A DNA stretch of 48,704 nucleotides from an uncultured Spirochaetota bacterium (GCA_903821875.1 CAIJMU010000105.1:1-48704); one strand, 5' to 3'; counted from the first letter of the stretch, positions 8,394-17,563 are shown. Program-made: numbers and translations. Notes: generated from the letters alone by a model not told the origin.

Positions 8394-9529
8394 TGGGCGA
8401 CAACCTGGACGGCGCAAACCTCAACTCCGACGGCTTCGAGACCCAGGAATTCATCCTCAATCTTGGACCCCAGCACCCCTCGACCCACGGTGTCTACCGT
8501 GCCCGCCTGATAATGGACGGAGAGACCGTCGTGTCGGCCGAAAACAAGGTCGGCTACCTCCATCGCGGCATGGAAAAGATGGCGGAGGGACTCACCTTCT
8601 CGCAGTTCACTCCCTATACCTCACGCTTCGACTACTGCGCAGGCGCCCTGCAGCCATGGGCCTACGTGATCGCCCTCGAAAAGCTCGGGGGCATCGTCGT
8701 GCCGGAGCGCGCCGAGTACATCAGGGTGATAACCGGCGAGCTCAACCGCATCTCGAGTCACCTCCTGATGGTCGCCTCGATGGTCCTTGATTTCAGCGCG
8801 ATCACCGCCTGGACCTATGCCTTCAACGCCCGCGAAGGTGTCCTCGACCTCCTCGAGGCAGTAACCGGATCGCGGCTCCTCATGCACTACATGGTCAACG
8901 GTGGCGTCTGGGCCGACCTTCCAGAGGGCTGGGTCCCGAAGGCCGAGGCCGAGCTCGACAGGATCATCGCCCGCCTGGACGACTTCGACATGCTGGTCTC
9001 CGGCAACGAGATCTTCCTCGGTCGCACGAAGGGCATAGCACCGATCAATTCGGAGGAAGCCATCGAGTTCGGCCTGACCGGTGCCAATCTCCGCGCTTCG
9101 GGCCGGGGGCTCGACCTGCGCAGGGATTCTCCCTACTCGGTCTACGACCGCTTCGATTTCGAGGTGCCCGTGCTCCATAACGGTGACTGCTGGGACCGCT
9201 ACTACATCAGGATCATGGAGACGCGGGAGAGCATAAAGATCGTCAGGCAGGCTTTGAAGCAGCTGCCCGGGGGCGACTGGCGCGCCAAGGTGGCGAAGGT
9301 CTGGAAGCCCGCGGCCGGCGAGGCCTACACGATGATCGAAGCCGCGCGGGGGGTCCAGGCCTACCACGTCGTGTCCGACGGCACAGCCAAGCCCTACCGC
9401 GTGCACATGCGCTCTCCATCGTTCTGCAACATAGGCGTGATTCCGGAGAAGGCACCAGGCCTAACCCTCCAGGATTTCATCTCGTTCATCGCGTCGCTGG
9501 ACTTCGTCCTCGGCGACATCGACCGATAG
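8393..9529 (+). CDS. nuoD: NADH-quinone oxidoreductase subunit D (cluster 2)
   Basis: 49-kDa-type subunit that forms the quinone site with NuoB and is related to the [NiFe]-hydrogenase large subunit. Motifs seen: LGPQHPSTHGVYRARL near residue 23, VGYLHRGMEKMAEG, RFDYCAGALQ, then GELNRISSHLL. The C-terminus SPSFCNIGVIPE...SLDFVLGDIDR is the usual NuoD ending. 378 aa from ATG 8393, which lies 5 bases after GGGAGGG (8381-8387); GTG 8390 would add one residue. The hydrogenase nickel-binding cysteine pairs are absent, as expected for NuoD. It is followed directly by nuoH, not nuoE. Confidence 0.94.
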   Translation: MGDNLDGANLNSDGFETQEFILNLGPQHPSTHGVYRARLIMDGETVVSAENKVGYLHRGMEKMAEGLTFSQFTPYTSRFDYCAGALQPWAYVIALEKLGGIVVPERAEYIRVITGELNRISSHLLMVASMVLDFSAITAWTYAFNAREGVLDLLEAVTGSRLLMHYMVNGGVWADLPEGWVPKAEAELDRIIARLDDFDMLVSGNEIFLGRTKGIAPINSEEAIEFGLTGANLRASGRGLDLRRDSPYSVYDRFDFEVPVLHNGDCWDRYYIRIMETRESIKIVRQALKQLPGGDWRAKVAKVWKPAAGEAYTMIEAARGVQAYHVVSDGTAKPYRVHMRSPSFCNIGVIPEKAPGLTLQDFISFIASLDFVLGDIDR

Positions 9530-9539
9530 GCAGGGGACC

Positions 9540-10598
9540 ATGACCGAGTTCCTGACAACTGTGTTTAACTTGATCCAGGGCATCCTCGGCGTGGCTCCTA
9601 CCACGCTGGCCCTTGCCCTTCCCTGGATGGACATATTCTGGGCCTTCGTGTACTTCGTCGGCGCGGTGATCCTCCTCATCATCAACGTGATCATGCTCAT
9701 CTGGATCGAGCGCCGGGCGGCGGGCTTCTTCCAGGAGCGCGTCGGGCCGAACCGCGTCGGTCCCTTCGGCCTCCTGCAGACCGTCAACGACACGATCAAG
9801 CTCCTGGGCAAGGAGTGGATCATGCCCGCCTCGGCCGACAGGATGGTCTTCCTGATCGCGCCCCTCCTTGTCGTGACGGTAGCCGTGACGATGTATGGCC
9901 TCCTGCCCTACGGGCCGGGAATCACGCCGGTAACGTTGAATGTCGGCATCCTTTTCTTCCTTGCCGTGTCGTCCACCAACACGATCGCAGTCCTCATGGC
10001 CGGCTGGGGCTCCAACAACAAGTATTCGCTGCTCGGCGGCATGCGCACGGTCGCCCAGATCATCAGCTACGAGATACCCATGGCGCTCTCGATCATCGGT
10101 ATTGTCATGTTATCCGGTTCCCTGGACCTCGGGGAGATCGCCAGGTCCCAGTCGCATGTCTGGTACGTCTTCATCCAGCCTGTGGCCTTCGTGATCTTCA
10201 CCATCTCGGCCCTCGCGGAGCTGACGAAGTCGCCCTTTGACATGACTGAAGCCGAGCAGGAGTTCGTCGCCGGATATCATACGGAGTATTCGGGCATCCG
10301 CTTTACCCTCTTCTTCATGGGTGAGTACGCGAACCTTTTTTCCATGGCAGCGCTCGGCGTGGTCCTCTTCTTCGGCGGGGCAAGCGGTCCCTGGCTCCCG
10401 CCCTGGATGTGGTTCATCGGAAAGACCTACGTATTCATATTGTTCCTCCTGTGGATCCGCTGGACCTTCCTCCGCATCCGTGTCGACAAGATGATGAAGT
10501 TCAACTGGAAGTTCCTCATTCCAGTGGCCCTGGCCAACCTCCTTGTCACTGGCGTCGGCATCAAGCTCTGGCAGCATTTCGTCGAGAGGAGTATCTAG
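9540..10598 (+). CDS. nuoH: NADH-quinone oxidoreductase subunit H (cluster 2)
   Basis: Complete NuoH, 352 aa, about eight helices. IWIERRAAGFFQERVGPNRV after the first helix and LAELTKSPFDMTEAEQEFV in the acidic loop are the family signatures. The N-terminal 20 residues before the first helix are amphipathic and variable. It sits 10 bases after nuoD, where the standard 14-gene operon would have nuoE, F and G. Compared with the partial NuoH at the window start, the loop residues differ at many positions, so the two are old paralogues. Confidence 0.95.
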   Translation: MTEFLTTVFNLIQGILGVAPTTLALALPWMDIFWAFVYFVGAVILLIINVIMLIWIERRAAGFFQERVGPNRVGPFGLLQTVNDTIKLLGKEWIMPASADRMVFLIAPLLVVTVAVTMYGLLPYGPGITPVTLNVGILFFLAVSSTNTIAVLMAGWGSNNKYSLLGGMRTVAQIISYEIPMALSIIGIVMLSGSLDLGEIARSQSHVWYVFIQPVAFVIFTISALAELTKSPFDMTEAEQEFVAGYHTEYSGIRFTLFFMGEYANLFSMAALGVVLFFGGASGPWLPPWMWFIGKTYVFILFLLWIRWTFLRIRVDKMMKFNWKFLIPVALANLLVTGVGIKLWQHFVERSI

Positions 10599-10600
10599 CC

Positions 10601-11047
10601 GTGTACGGAATCGGAATCATCAAGGGGCTCTTCGTTACGGCGAAGCGGCTCTTCATGCCCAAGATCACGCAGAAATACCCCGAGGTAAAGCCCGACCTTC
10701 CACCGCGAAGCAAGGGTTCCTTTGCCTTCAACAAGGACAGCTGCATTTCCTGCGAGCTCTGCTCGATGGCCTGCCCGAACGGCGTCATCAAGGTGGAATG
10801 GCACAAGGGAGCGGACGGCAAGAAGCGTCTCGACCGCTATCGCATGAACCTCGGCGCCTGCCTCTTCTGCGGACTCTGCGTGGAGGCCTGTCCTACGGCA
10901 CCGATAAAGTCCATACAGTTCAAGACGCTCTTCGAGCTGGCCTGCTGGCGGAAGGAAGACATCTACCGGATCTGGGAGAAGCAGCATCCCGCCGAGGCTG
11001 CTCCCGAGGCAACTCCGGTAGCGGCCAACGCCGCGGAAGGAGCGTAA
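10601..11047 (+). CDS. nuoI: NADH-quinone oxidoreductase subunit I (cluster 2), 2x[4Fe-4S]
   Basis: Two-cluster ferredoxin-like subunit, 148 aa, GTG start at 10601 about 8 bases after GAGAGGAG. Cluster ligands are Cys48-51-54-58 (CISCELCSMACP) and Cys87-90-93-97 (CLFCGLCVEACP). The frame is open back to 10409, but that part shadows nuoH. It is much shorter than NuoI of cluster 1 (206 aa) and has a different N-terminus, which resembles NuoI of 11-subunit, ferredoxin-linked complexes as I recall them. The tail after residue 130 is Ala/Glu-rich and likely disordered. Confidence 0.93.
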   Translation: MYGIGIIKGLFVTAKRLFMPKITQKYPEVKPDLPPRSKGSFAFNKDSCISCELCSMACPNGVIKVEWHKGADGKKRLDRYRMNLGACLFCGLCVEACPTAPIKSIQFKTLFELACWRKEDIYRIWEKQHPAEAAPEATPVAANAAEGA

Positions 11048-11051
11048 CAAG

Positions 11052-11600
11052 ATGCTCGGAGTCATATTCTTCTACTTCTTCGCCGCCCTCGCTGTCGTGG
11101 CCGCTGTCGCCATGGTGGTTACCCGGAACCTCGTCCACGCGGCCCTCTTCATGGCCGGAACCTTCCTCCTGATCGCCTTCCTCTACATCCTGATGGGTGC
11201 CGATTACGTCGGCGCCGTGCAGATCCTCGTGTACGTCGGAGCGATCTCGATACTCTTCGTATTCGGCATAATGCTGACCAAGCGCGACCGCATCGAGGAT
11301 TCCAACCGCTTCAACCGCTACGGAGTGGCTGCGACAATCGTGGCTGTCCTCCTCTTCGCCGGGATCGTGCTCGCTGTCCTCGGGGCCGCCTTCAGGACCG
11401 TCCCCTCCGACGCTTCAACCTCGACGATCCAGACGATAGCCAATCTCTTCCTGAACGAGTACGTCCTGGCCTTCGAGTTCGCAGGAATCCTCCTCCTGGC
11501 GGCCCTCGTAGGTGCAATCGTGATCGGCCAGACCCACCTCGGCAAGGCCAGGGCCAAACCCAGGGCACCAGGCGCCGGCATCGAAGGAGGCAAGGCATGA
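11052..11600 (+). CDS. nuoJ: NADH-quinone oxidoreductase subunit J (cluster 2)
   Basis: Five-helix complex I membrane subunit, 182 aa. ADYVGAVQILVYVGAISIL carries the glycine hinge typical of NuoJ, followed by FGIMLTKRD. The C-terminus is a basic, low-complexity tail (about residues 160-182) absent from NuoJ of cluster 1. It starts 4 bases after nuoI, and its stop overlaps nuoK (ATGA at 11597-11600). Confidence 0.93.
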   Translation: MLGVIFFYFFAALAVVAAVAMVVTRNLVHAALFMAGTFLLIAFLYILMGADYVGAVQILVYVGAISILFVFGIMLTKRDRIEDSNRFNRYGVAATIVAVLLFAGIVLAVLGAAFRTVPSDASTSTIQTIANLFLNEYVLAFEFAGILLLAALVGAIVIGQTHLGKARAKPRAPGAGIEGGKA

Positions 11601-11905
11601 TCGGACTGACGCATTACCTGATCCTCGCTGCCCTCCTTTTCAGCATTGGCCTCCTGGGCGCCATCGCGAAGCGGAATGCCATCTCGGTCTTCATGGGCAT
11701 CGAGCTCATGCTGAACTCCGTCAACATCAATTTCGTGGCTTTCAACCATTTCCTCCATCCGCAGTTCCTCGCAGGGCAGGCCTTCGCGATCTTCGTGATT
11801 GTCGTGGCTGCCGCGGAGGTTTCCGTGGGGCTGGCGATAATCCTCGCGCTCTACCGTCGCCGGGCGAACACGGGTGTCGACGAGCTCGACCTGCTCAAAT
11901 GGTGA
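11597..11905 (+). CDS. nuoK: NADH-quinone oxidoreductase subunit K (cluster 2)
   Basis: Three-helix subunit, 102 aa. The first glutamate is in FMGIELMLNSVN, the second in AAAEVSVGLAII. Gene order J-K-L and the four-base overlap with nuoJ confirm it. A 55-base gap separates it from nuoL, the largest inside this cluster. That gap contains no second gene that I can support. Confidence 0.94.
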   Translation: MIGLTHYLILAALLFSIGLLGAIAKRNAISVFMGIELMLNSVNINFVAFNHFLHPQFLAGQAFAIFVIVVAAAEVSVGLAIILALYRRRANTGVDELDLLKW

Positions 11906-11960
11906 GGGCACACATGGCAGCGCCACAGACGGTAAAGGGAAAGGCAAGGCAGGAACGCAT

Positions 11961-13865
11961 ATGAGCACACTTGCGATAATCCTGACGGTAGCGCCGCTGG
12001 CGGCCTATGCGGTCATCGTATTCTTCACCTCACGCTGGAAGGCTCTCTCCGCGGGCATCGCCATCGCCGCGACGGGGACCTCCCTGGCGCTCTCGATCTG
12101 GCTCCTCCTGGGCATGATCGGCGACCCGACGCCGGTGCATGTCTCGATGAGCTGGCTGTCCATCCCGCACCTGGGCGGCATCAGGGGCCTCGACATCTCC
12201 ATGGGGGTGCTGGTCGACCCGCTCTCGTCCCTGATGATGACAATTGTTTCCTTCGTTGCCTTCCTCGTGATGGTCTACTCCCTGGGCTACATGAAGGGGG
12301 ACGAGGGTTTCTCGAGGTACTTCGCCTACCTCGGGCTCTTCACCTTCTCGATGCTCGGCCTTGTGATAGCCGACAACTATTTCCAGACCTTCGTCTTCTG
12401 GGAGCTGGTGGGGCTTTCCTCCTACCTCCTGATCGGCTTCTGGCGGCTCAAGGACTCGGCGGCCGAGGCCAGCAAGAAGGCCTTCGTGACCAACCGCTGG
12501 GGCGACTTCGGCTTTCTTGTCGGCATCCTCCTCCTGTTCACGATCTTCGGCACCTTCGATTTCGCTGTCCTGGCCAAGGAGATTCCCGCTTATGAGCACC
12601 TGGGCCTCATAGCCCTCATCGCTGTCCTGGTTTTCACCGGCCCCATGGGCAAGTCAGCCCAGGTCCCCTTCCATGTCTGGCTCCCGGACGCCATGGAGGG
12701 CCCGACCCCCGTCTCGGCCCTTATCCATGCCGCGACCATGGTCGCCGCCGGTGTCTACCTCGTGGCCCGCGGCTTCGTGCTCTTCCAGTCCGTGCCCCAG
12801 GTGATGGAGCTCATTGCCTGGATCGGCGGCTTCACCGCGATCTTCGCCGCCCTCATTGCCCTGGTGCAGCGCGACATCAAGCGGATACTGGCCTACTCGA
12901 CGCTCTCGCAGCTCGGCTACATGTTCCTGGCCCTCGGGGCGGGTTCCATGAGCGCGGGCATGTTCCACCTCACGACCCACGCCTTCTTCAAGGCTCTCCT
13001 CTTCCTCGGGGCGGGCTCGGTGATCCACGCCCTCCACGAGCAGGACATCTTCAGGATGGGCGGCCTCTCGAAGAAGATGCCCGTCACCACCTGGACCTTT
13101 GTAATTGGTTCCTTGTCCCTGGCAGGCCTCTTCCCCCTTGCCGGCTTCTGGAGCAAGGACGAGATCCTCCTCGTCGCGCTCAGGGAAGGACAGACTGCCC
13201 TTTTTGTCATCGGCCTGGTCACGGCCTTCCTGACGGCCTTCTACATGTTCCGCCTCATTTTCACCGTGTTTTTCGGGGAGCCCGTTCCCGCTGAACATGG
13301 TCATGGCCATCAGGCCCATGAAAGCCCTGTCTCCATGACCGGGCCCCTCGTACTCCTGGCCCTTCTATCGGTCGTTGCGGGCCTCGTCGGCTCCCCGTGG
13401 TGGCAGGCCTGGTTCGGCTCGTCCTTCGGCTCCTTCATCTTCTTCGGAGAGCCGGAGGCGCCGCATCTCGATCTCGCGGTCGCCCTGCCGGCGACGATCG
13501 TCGCAGTACTGGGTATCGGGATCGCCTGGCTTGTCTATGGGAAGAAGCTTGTCAGGCATGAAGCGCTGGCTGAGCGCTTCCGACCCCTCCACACGCTCCT
13601 TCTCAACAAGTTCTACATCGACGAGTTCTACGCCCTCGTATTCAAGTGGGTGATGATGCTGGGAGGCCGGGTCTTCGACTGGTTCGACCACAGGGTCATC
13701 GATGGAACCTTCGACGGCCTCGGTTCCGCTACCAGGACCTCGGGCGGCAAGCTCAGGCTCCTCCAGACAGGCAGGCTGCAATCCTACGCGCTGGTGCTCT
13801 TCGGCGCGGTGGCTGTGGCAGTCGTACTCGTTTCGACCAACCTGATCGGAGGGTTCGCCAAATGA
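11961..13865 (+). CDS. nuoL: NADH-quinone oxidoreductase subunit L (cluster 2)
   Basis: Antiporter-like proton channel, 634 aa from ATG 11961, which has AGGA upstream at 11951. TFVFWELVGLSSYLLIGFW (TM5 Glu), GKSAQVPFHVWLPDAMEGPTP (TM7 Lys) and ALIHAATMVAAGVYLVAR (His) are all present. A His-rich loop, EHGHGHQAHE near residue 452, is unusual but lies in a variable loop. The C-terminal NKFYIDEFYALVFK and LRLLQTGRLQSYAL show the full lateral-helix region. The nuoM ATG overlaps its last codons. Confidence 0.94.
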   Translation: MSTLAIILTVAPLAAYAVIVFFTSRWKALSAGIAIAATGTSLALSIWLLLGMIGDPTPVHVSMSWLSIPHLGGIRGLDISMGVLVDPLSSLMMTIVSFVAFLVMVYSLGYMKGDEGFSRYFAYLGLFTFSMLGLVIADNYFQTFVFWELVGLSSYLLIGFWRLKDSAAEASKKAFVTNRWGDFGFLVGILLLFTIFGTFDFAVLAKEIPAYEHLGLIALIAVLVFTGPMGKSAQVPFHVWLPDAMEGPTPVSALIHAATMVAAGVYLVARGFVLFQSVPQVMELIAWIGGFTAIFAALIALVQRDIKRILAYSTLSQLGYMFLALGAGSMSAGMFHLTTHAFFKALLFLGAGSVIHALHEQDIFRMGGLSKKMPVTTWTFVIGSLSLAGLFPLAGFWSKDEILLVALREGQTALFVIGLVTAFLTAFYMFRLIFTVFFGEPVPAEHGHGHQAHESPVSMTGPLVLLALLSVVAGLVGSPWWQAWFGSSFGSFIFFGEPEAPHLDLAVALPATIVAVLGIGIAWLVYGKKLVRHEALAERFRPLHTLLLNKFYIDEFYALVFKWVMMLGGRVFDWFDHRVIDGTFDGLGSATRTSGGKLRLLQTGRLQSYALVLFGAVAVAVVLVSTNLIGGFAK

Positions 13866-15370
13866 ACGGACTCCACCTCCTGCCCGGCATCATCCTGGCG
13901 CCCTTTGTGGCGGCCCTCATATTGCTGTTCATTCCTTCAACTGCCAGAAACGCCATCCGGGGGCTTGCCCTCGCGGCGGCAAGCTGCTCCCTCGCCCTGG
14001 CGACCCTCGCCATGTTCACCTATGACAATGCTGCCAAGGGGCTCCAGTTCGTTGAGCATGTTCCCTGGCTCACGACCTTCGGCATCAGCCTTGACCTCGG
14101 CGTCGATGGCCTGTCCCTCCCCCTCGTGCTGTTGACGGCCATCATCCTTTTCGCCGGCGTCTTTGTCTCCTGGAAGCTCGAAAACCGGGCCAAGGAGTTC
14201 TTCACCTATACGCTCCTCCTCGTGGGAGGTGTCTTCGGCGTATTCATGTCGACCGACCTCTTCGTGCTCTTCATGTTCATCGAGATAGCCGTCATTCCCA
14301 AGTATGTCCTCATCAGCGTCTGGGGTTCCACGCGCAAGGACTACGCGGCCATGAAGTACACCCTGTACCTCCTGTCCGGCTCGGCCATCGCGTTTATCGG
14401 CCTCTTTGCGGTGTACACCTACGTCGGCAGCCCGCACACCGGCCTCGGCTACGGTACCTTCAGCCTCGCCGAACTCGCGAAGGTGAACTTCTCGCCCGAG
14501 TTCCAGAAATGGGCCTTCCTCGCGATGCTGGTGGGATTCGGGGTATTGGTACCTATATTTCCCCTCCACCGCTGGACCCCCGACGGGCACTCGGCCGCAC
14601 CAACCACGATTTCGATGCTCCTAGCCGGCGTCATCATGAAGCTCGGTGGCTATGCGATCATCAGGGTCGGCCTGGGCTTTTTCCCCATGGGGGCGCAGTA
14701 CTGGGCTCCCGTTGTGGCCATCCTCGCTGCCATCAATGTCATCTACATCGCCTTCGTGGCCCTGGTGCAGAAGGACATGAAGTTCGTGGTGGCCAACTCC
14801 TCGATCAGCCACATGGGCTTCGTGCTCCTCGGCATCGCGTCGATGAACGCGGTGTCACTGAGCGGTGCGGCTGCCCAGATGTTCGCGCATGGCATCATGG
14901 CGGCCCTCTTCTTCGCGCTGGTCGGCCAGGTGTATGACAAGGCCCACACGCGAAACATCGCCGACTTCGGTGGACTCGCCAAGTACATGCCCAGGACCTC
15001 GGCAGCCTTCCTGGTCGTCGGCCTGGCCTCGCTCGGACTTCCGGGCCTTTTCAACTTCGTGCCCGAATTCACGGTCTTCGCCGGTTCGATCCAGCGTTTT
15101 ACGGTCATCACGATTGTGTCGGTATTTTCCGTGGTCGTGACGGCGATCTATGTGCTCTGGGTCTACCAAAGGGTCTTCTTCGGTCCAGCCAACGAGCGCT
15201 GGGCAGGGCTTCCCGATGCCAAGGGCGTCGAACTTGTCCCGATAGTGCTCCTCGGGGGAGTGCTCCTGGTCCTCGGTGTCTGGCCGGGACCCTTCATGGA
15301 CATGGTGTCCGGCGGAATCATGCCGATCGTCGGCCGCATCGTCTCTGCGCCCATGGGAGGGATCTTCTGA
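13862..15370 (+). CDS. nuoM: NADH-quinone oxidoreductase subunit M (cluster 2)
   Basis: Antiporter-like subunit, 502 aa from ATG 13862. LFMFIEIAVIPKYVLISVWG retains the TM5 glutamate, although the usual preceding Trp is Ile. PIFPLHRWTPDGHSAAPT has Arg-Trp-Thr-Pro-Asp-Gly-His in the TM7-8 region, and LVQKDMKFVVANSSISHMGF replaces the more common KRLIAYSS form. These differences from NuoM of cluster 1 show a different lineage. The open frame upstream of 13862 is a shadow of nuoL. The stop TGA shares its last base with nuoN ATG 15370. Confidence 0.93.
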   Translation: MNGLHLLPGIILAPFVAALILLFIPSTARNAIRGLALAAASCSLALATLAMFTYDNAAKGLQFVEHVPWLTTFGISLDLGVDGLSLPLVLLTAIILFAGVFVSWKLENRAKEFFTYTLLLVGGVFGVFMSTDLFVLFMFIEIAVIPKYVLISVWGSTRKDYAAMKYTLYLLSGSAIAFIGLFAVYTYVGSPHTGLGYGTFSLAELAKVNFSPEFQKWAFLAMLVGFGVLVPIFPLHRWTPDGHSAAPTTISMLLAGVIMKLGGYAIIRVGLGFFPMGAQYWAPVVAILAAINVIYIAFVALVQKDMKFVVANSSISHMGFVLLGIASMNAVSLSGAAAQMFAHGIMAALFFALVGQVYDKAHTRNIADFGGLAKYMPRTSAAFLVVGLASLGLPGLFNFVPEFTVFAGSIQRFTVITIVSVFSVVVTAIYVLWVYQRVFFGPANERWAGLPDAKGVELVPIVLLGGVLLVLGVWPGPFMDMVSGGIMPIVGRIVSAPMGGIF

Positions 15371-16797
15371 TGGACTTCTCCACACTCACCCTTGAAATTG
15401 GAGCCGCAGCCCTTGCGCTGATCCTCCTCGTGGTGGGCCTCTTCCTTCCAGACGGAAAGAAGGGCCAGGTCGGTATCGTCGCAGCCCTGGGCTTCGCCTT
15501 CCTTCTGGTCTTGAGTTTCCTGGCGCCGGGCAGCAAGGGTCCCTTCTTCATGGGCCAGTACATGAACGACGGCATCAGCGTCCTTTTCAAGCAGATATTC
15601 ATACTTGGGTCTTTATTGGTGACCCTGATGTCGCTGCGCTTCACCAGGCGTTTCGAGGACGCGCGCGGCGAGTTCTATGTGCTTTTGGCCTTCTCCCTGG
15701 TCGGCATGATGGGCATGGCCGGAGCTACGGACTTCCTCACGCTCTATATAGCCCTCGAGCTCATGTCGATCCCCCTGGTCGTGCTGACAGCCTTCGAGAA
15801 GGGCAGCATGCGTTCCACCGAGGCAGGCATGAAGTACGTCCTCCTCGGGGCGATGTCGAGCGCCATCCTCCTGTTCGGGCTTTCCTTCCTCTACGGCGCC
15901 GCTGGCTCCTTCGGTTACGGTGCCGTGATGGCAGCGCTGACCGGCGGCCAAACCGGGCCTCTTGTCGTAATTGGCGGTATCTTCGCCCTCGCGGGGCTGG
16001 CCTTCAAGGTGGCTGCGGTTCCCTTCCACATGTGGTCCCCCGACATCTACGAGGGAGCGCCGGTCCCGGTCACCGCCTTCCTGGCGGTGGCATCCAAGGC
16101 AGCGGGCTTCGCGGCCTTGCTGCGGTTCTTCCCCGTCGTCCTCGTCCCCCTGGGTTTGGGCATGACGACCCTCATCGTGCTGATAGCCGCCCTGTCGATG
16201 GTTCTCGGCAATCTGACGGCTATCCCCCAGACCAACATCAAGCGCATGCTCGCCTGGTCCAGCATCGCCCACGCCGGCTACATGCTCTTAGGTGTCATGG
16301 TTGCGAGCTTCGCCGGAGCCGCGGCACTGGTCTACTATCTCCTGGTCTATCTATTCGCGAACGTGGGGGCCTTTGCCGCAGTGACGGCCTGGTCAGAGCT
16401 GTCGGGCTCGGACGAGATCTCCTCCTTCAAAGGCATGTGGAAGAAGTCGCCCCTGATATCCACCGTCTTCATCGTGAGCCTGCTCTCGCTCGCGGGCATT
16501 CCTCCAGCGGCGGGCTTTATCGGCAAGTTCTTCCTCTTTGTGGAAGTCGCGCACAAGGGCTACCTCTGGCTCGTCGCCCTGGCCCTCGTGATGAGCGTCG
16601 TTTCCCTCTACTATTATGTAAGCGTCATAAAGACCCTGGTCTCCGAAGCGCCAGAGGGAGAGACGTCCAAGGCCGATATCCCCCTGGCCCTCCGCGCCGT
16701 GATGCTGGTCAGCGCGGTCTCGACGGTAGTTCTGGGCGTGCTTCCCGGCCCGGTGATGGGATACATCAGGAACATCCTTTCGACCCTGTCGTCATAG
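15370..16797 (+). CDS. nuoN: NADH-quinone oxidoreductase subunit N (cluster 2)
   Basis: Last subunit of the second cluster, 475 aa. LYIALELMSIPLVVLTAF carries the TM5 glutamate, FKVAAVPFHMWSPDIYEGAPV the TM7 lysine, and KRMLAWSSIAHAGYMLL the discontinuous-helix region. It is coupled to nuoM by a TGATG overlap. A GC-rich stem-loop lies 20 bases after the stop and probably marks the operon end. No nuoE/F/G genes follow. Confidence 0.95.
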   Translation: MDFSTLTLEIGAAALALILLVVGLFLPDGKKGQVGIVAALGFAFLLVLSFLAPGSKGPFFMGQYMNDGISVLFKQIFILGSLLVTLMSLRFTRRFEDARGEFYVLLAFSLVGMMGMAGATDFLTLYIALELMSIPLVVLTAFEKGSMRSTEAGMKYVLLGAMSSAILLFGLSFLYGAAGSFGYGAVMAALTGGQTGPLVVIGGIFALAGLAFKVAAVPFHMWSPDIYEGAPVPVTAFLAVASKAAGFAALLRFFPVVLVPLGLGMTTLIVLIAALSMVLGNLTAIPQTNIKRMLAWSSIAHAGYMLLGVMVASFAGAAALVYYLLVYLFANVGAFAAVTAWSELSGSDEISSFKGMWKKSPLISTVFIVSLLSLAGIPPAAGFIGKFFLFVEVAHKGYLWLVALALVMSVVSLYYYVSVIKTLVSEAPEGETSKADIPLALRAVMLVSAVSTVVLGVLPGPVMGYIRNILSTLSS

Positions 16798-16817
16798 TTG
16801 TTTGATGATTGGGCAAG

Positions 16818-16851
16818 GCGCCGTCCGGGGGATCCCCGGGCGGCGCTTTAT
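16818..16851 (+). terminator. Probable terminator after cluster 2 nuoN
   Basis: GCGCCG (16818-16823) pairs with CGGCGC (16841-16846), with CCGGGG/CCCCGG inside and a tiny GAT loop, giving about 13 pairs including one T.G. Only TTTAT follows, so the U-tract is weak. It lies between the convergent nuoN and the minus-strand J-domain gene. Confidence 0.6.
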
Positions 16852-16882
16852 CGTGAGGGCGGCATCCTTAGGGGAGGGGCTC

Positions 16883-17563
16883 TCAGCCCAGGGTGGGACC
16901 TATGCCCAATTCTGCGGCGAGGGCCCTGGCAAAGCGGAGTGCAGGCTGGCCCGGACCTGCCACGAGGATCGGGACAGCGCCGAGGGCATCGAGCCCGCGC
17001 ACGAGGGCGACGCGCATCACCGGCAAGCCCCGCAGGGCGTAATCGATGAGCTCTCCGAGGAAGCTACGTAGTAGGTCGAGTGTAGCCCTGTCGGACTTCC
17101 CGAGTTCCAGAAAGGGTCCGAGGGCGGCATCGAAGGAAGCGAGGGCGGAGCCTTCCGAGTCGAGGCCACGCAGGGCTCCCCTGAAGCGCCAGAGGGCGTA
17201 GGCGTAGCGGAGGCCCTCTTTTTCGTGACGCGGTTCCTTGGGAAAACCCCGCTTCAACAGGAGGGCGAGGCAGGCCCAGAGCCCGTAGGCTCCCGTCGAG
17301 GAGGCGCCAAGGCCAGTGTTGCGAGGATCGCCGCTTGCCGCTACCTTGGCTCGTGCTCCGAAGCGGTGACGCTCGAAATTCGCGAGGGCGGCCTCGTATT
17401 CGGCGCGCACCGCGATGAAGGCGCCGTCCTCCACGGCCGGACCCGCGAGGTCAGGATGCGTGGCCAGCGCACGTTCGCGGAAGGCTGCCTTGAGATCCTC
17501 GATGGAATCGATGTCACCCGAGCGGATGGAGGCGACGAAACGGTTGGGTCTGTTGTCTGGCAG
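16883..17563 (-). CDS. J-domain (DnaJ-like) protein, non-canonical start
   Basis: Reading the frame upstream of the first GTG (17434) reveals a J-domain core: DIDSIEDLKAAFRERALA, then the diagnostic THPDL and FIAVRAEYEAALANFERH (helix III). J-domains stimulate DnaK-type Hsp70 ATPases through HPD. The remainder (about 170 aa) is Ala/Leu-rich and helical; I do not recognise it. The frame opens after TAG at 17578, and between there and 17434 there is no ATG, GTG or TTG. I place the start at CTG 17563, which follows AGGAG (17577-17573) by 9 bases. A sequencing error, or a frameshift from GTG 17568, is the alternative. About 226 aa, alone on the minus strand here. Confidence 0.7.
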   Translation of the reverse strand: MPDNRPNRFVASIRSGDIDSIEDLKAAFRERALATHPDLAGPAVEDGAFIAVRAEYEAALANFERHRFGARAKVAASGDPRNTGLGASSTGAYGLWACLALLLKRGFPKEPRHEKEGLRYAYALWRFRGALRGLDSEGSALASFDAALGPFLELGKSDRATLDLLRSFLGELIDYALRGLPVMRVALVRGLDALGAVPILVAGPGQPALRFARALAAELGIGPTLG

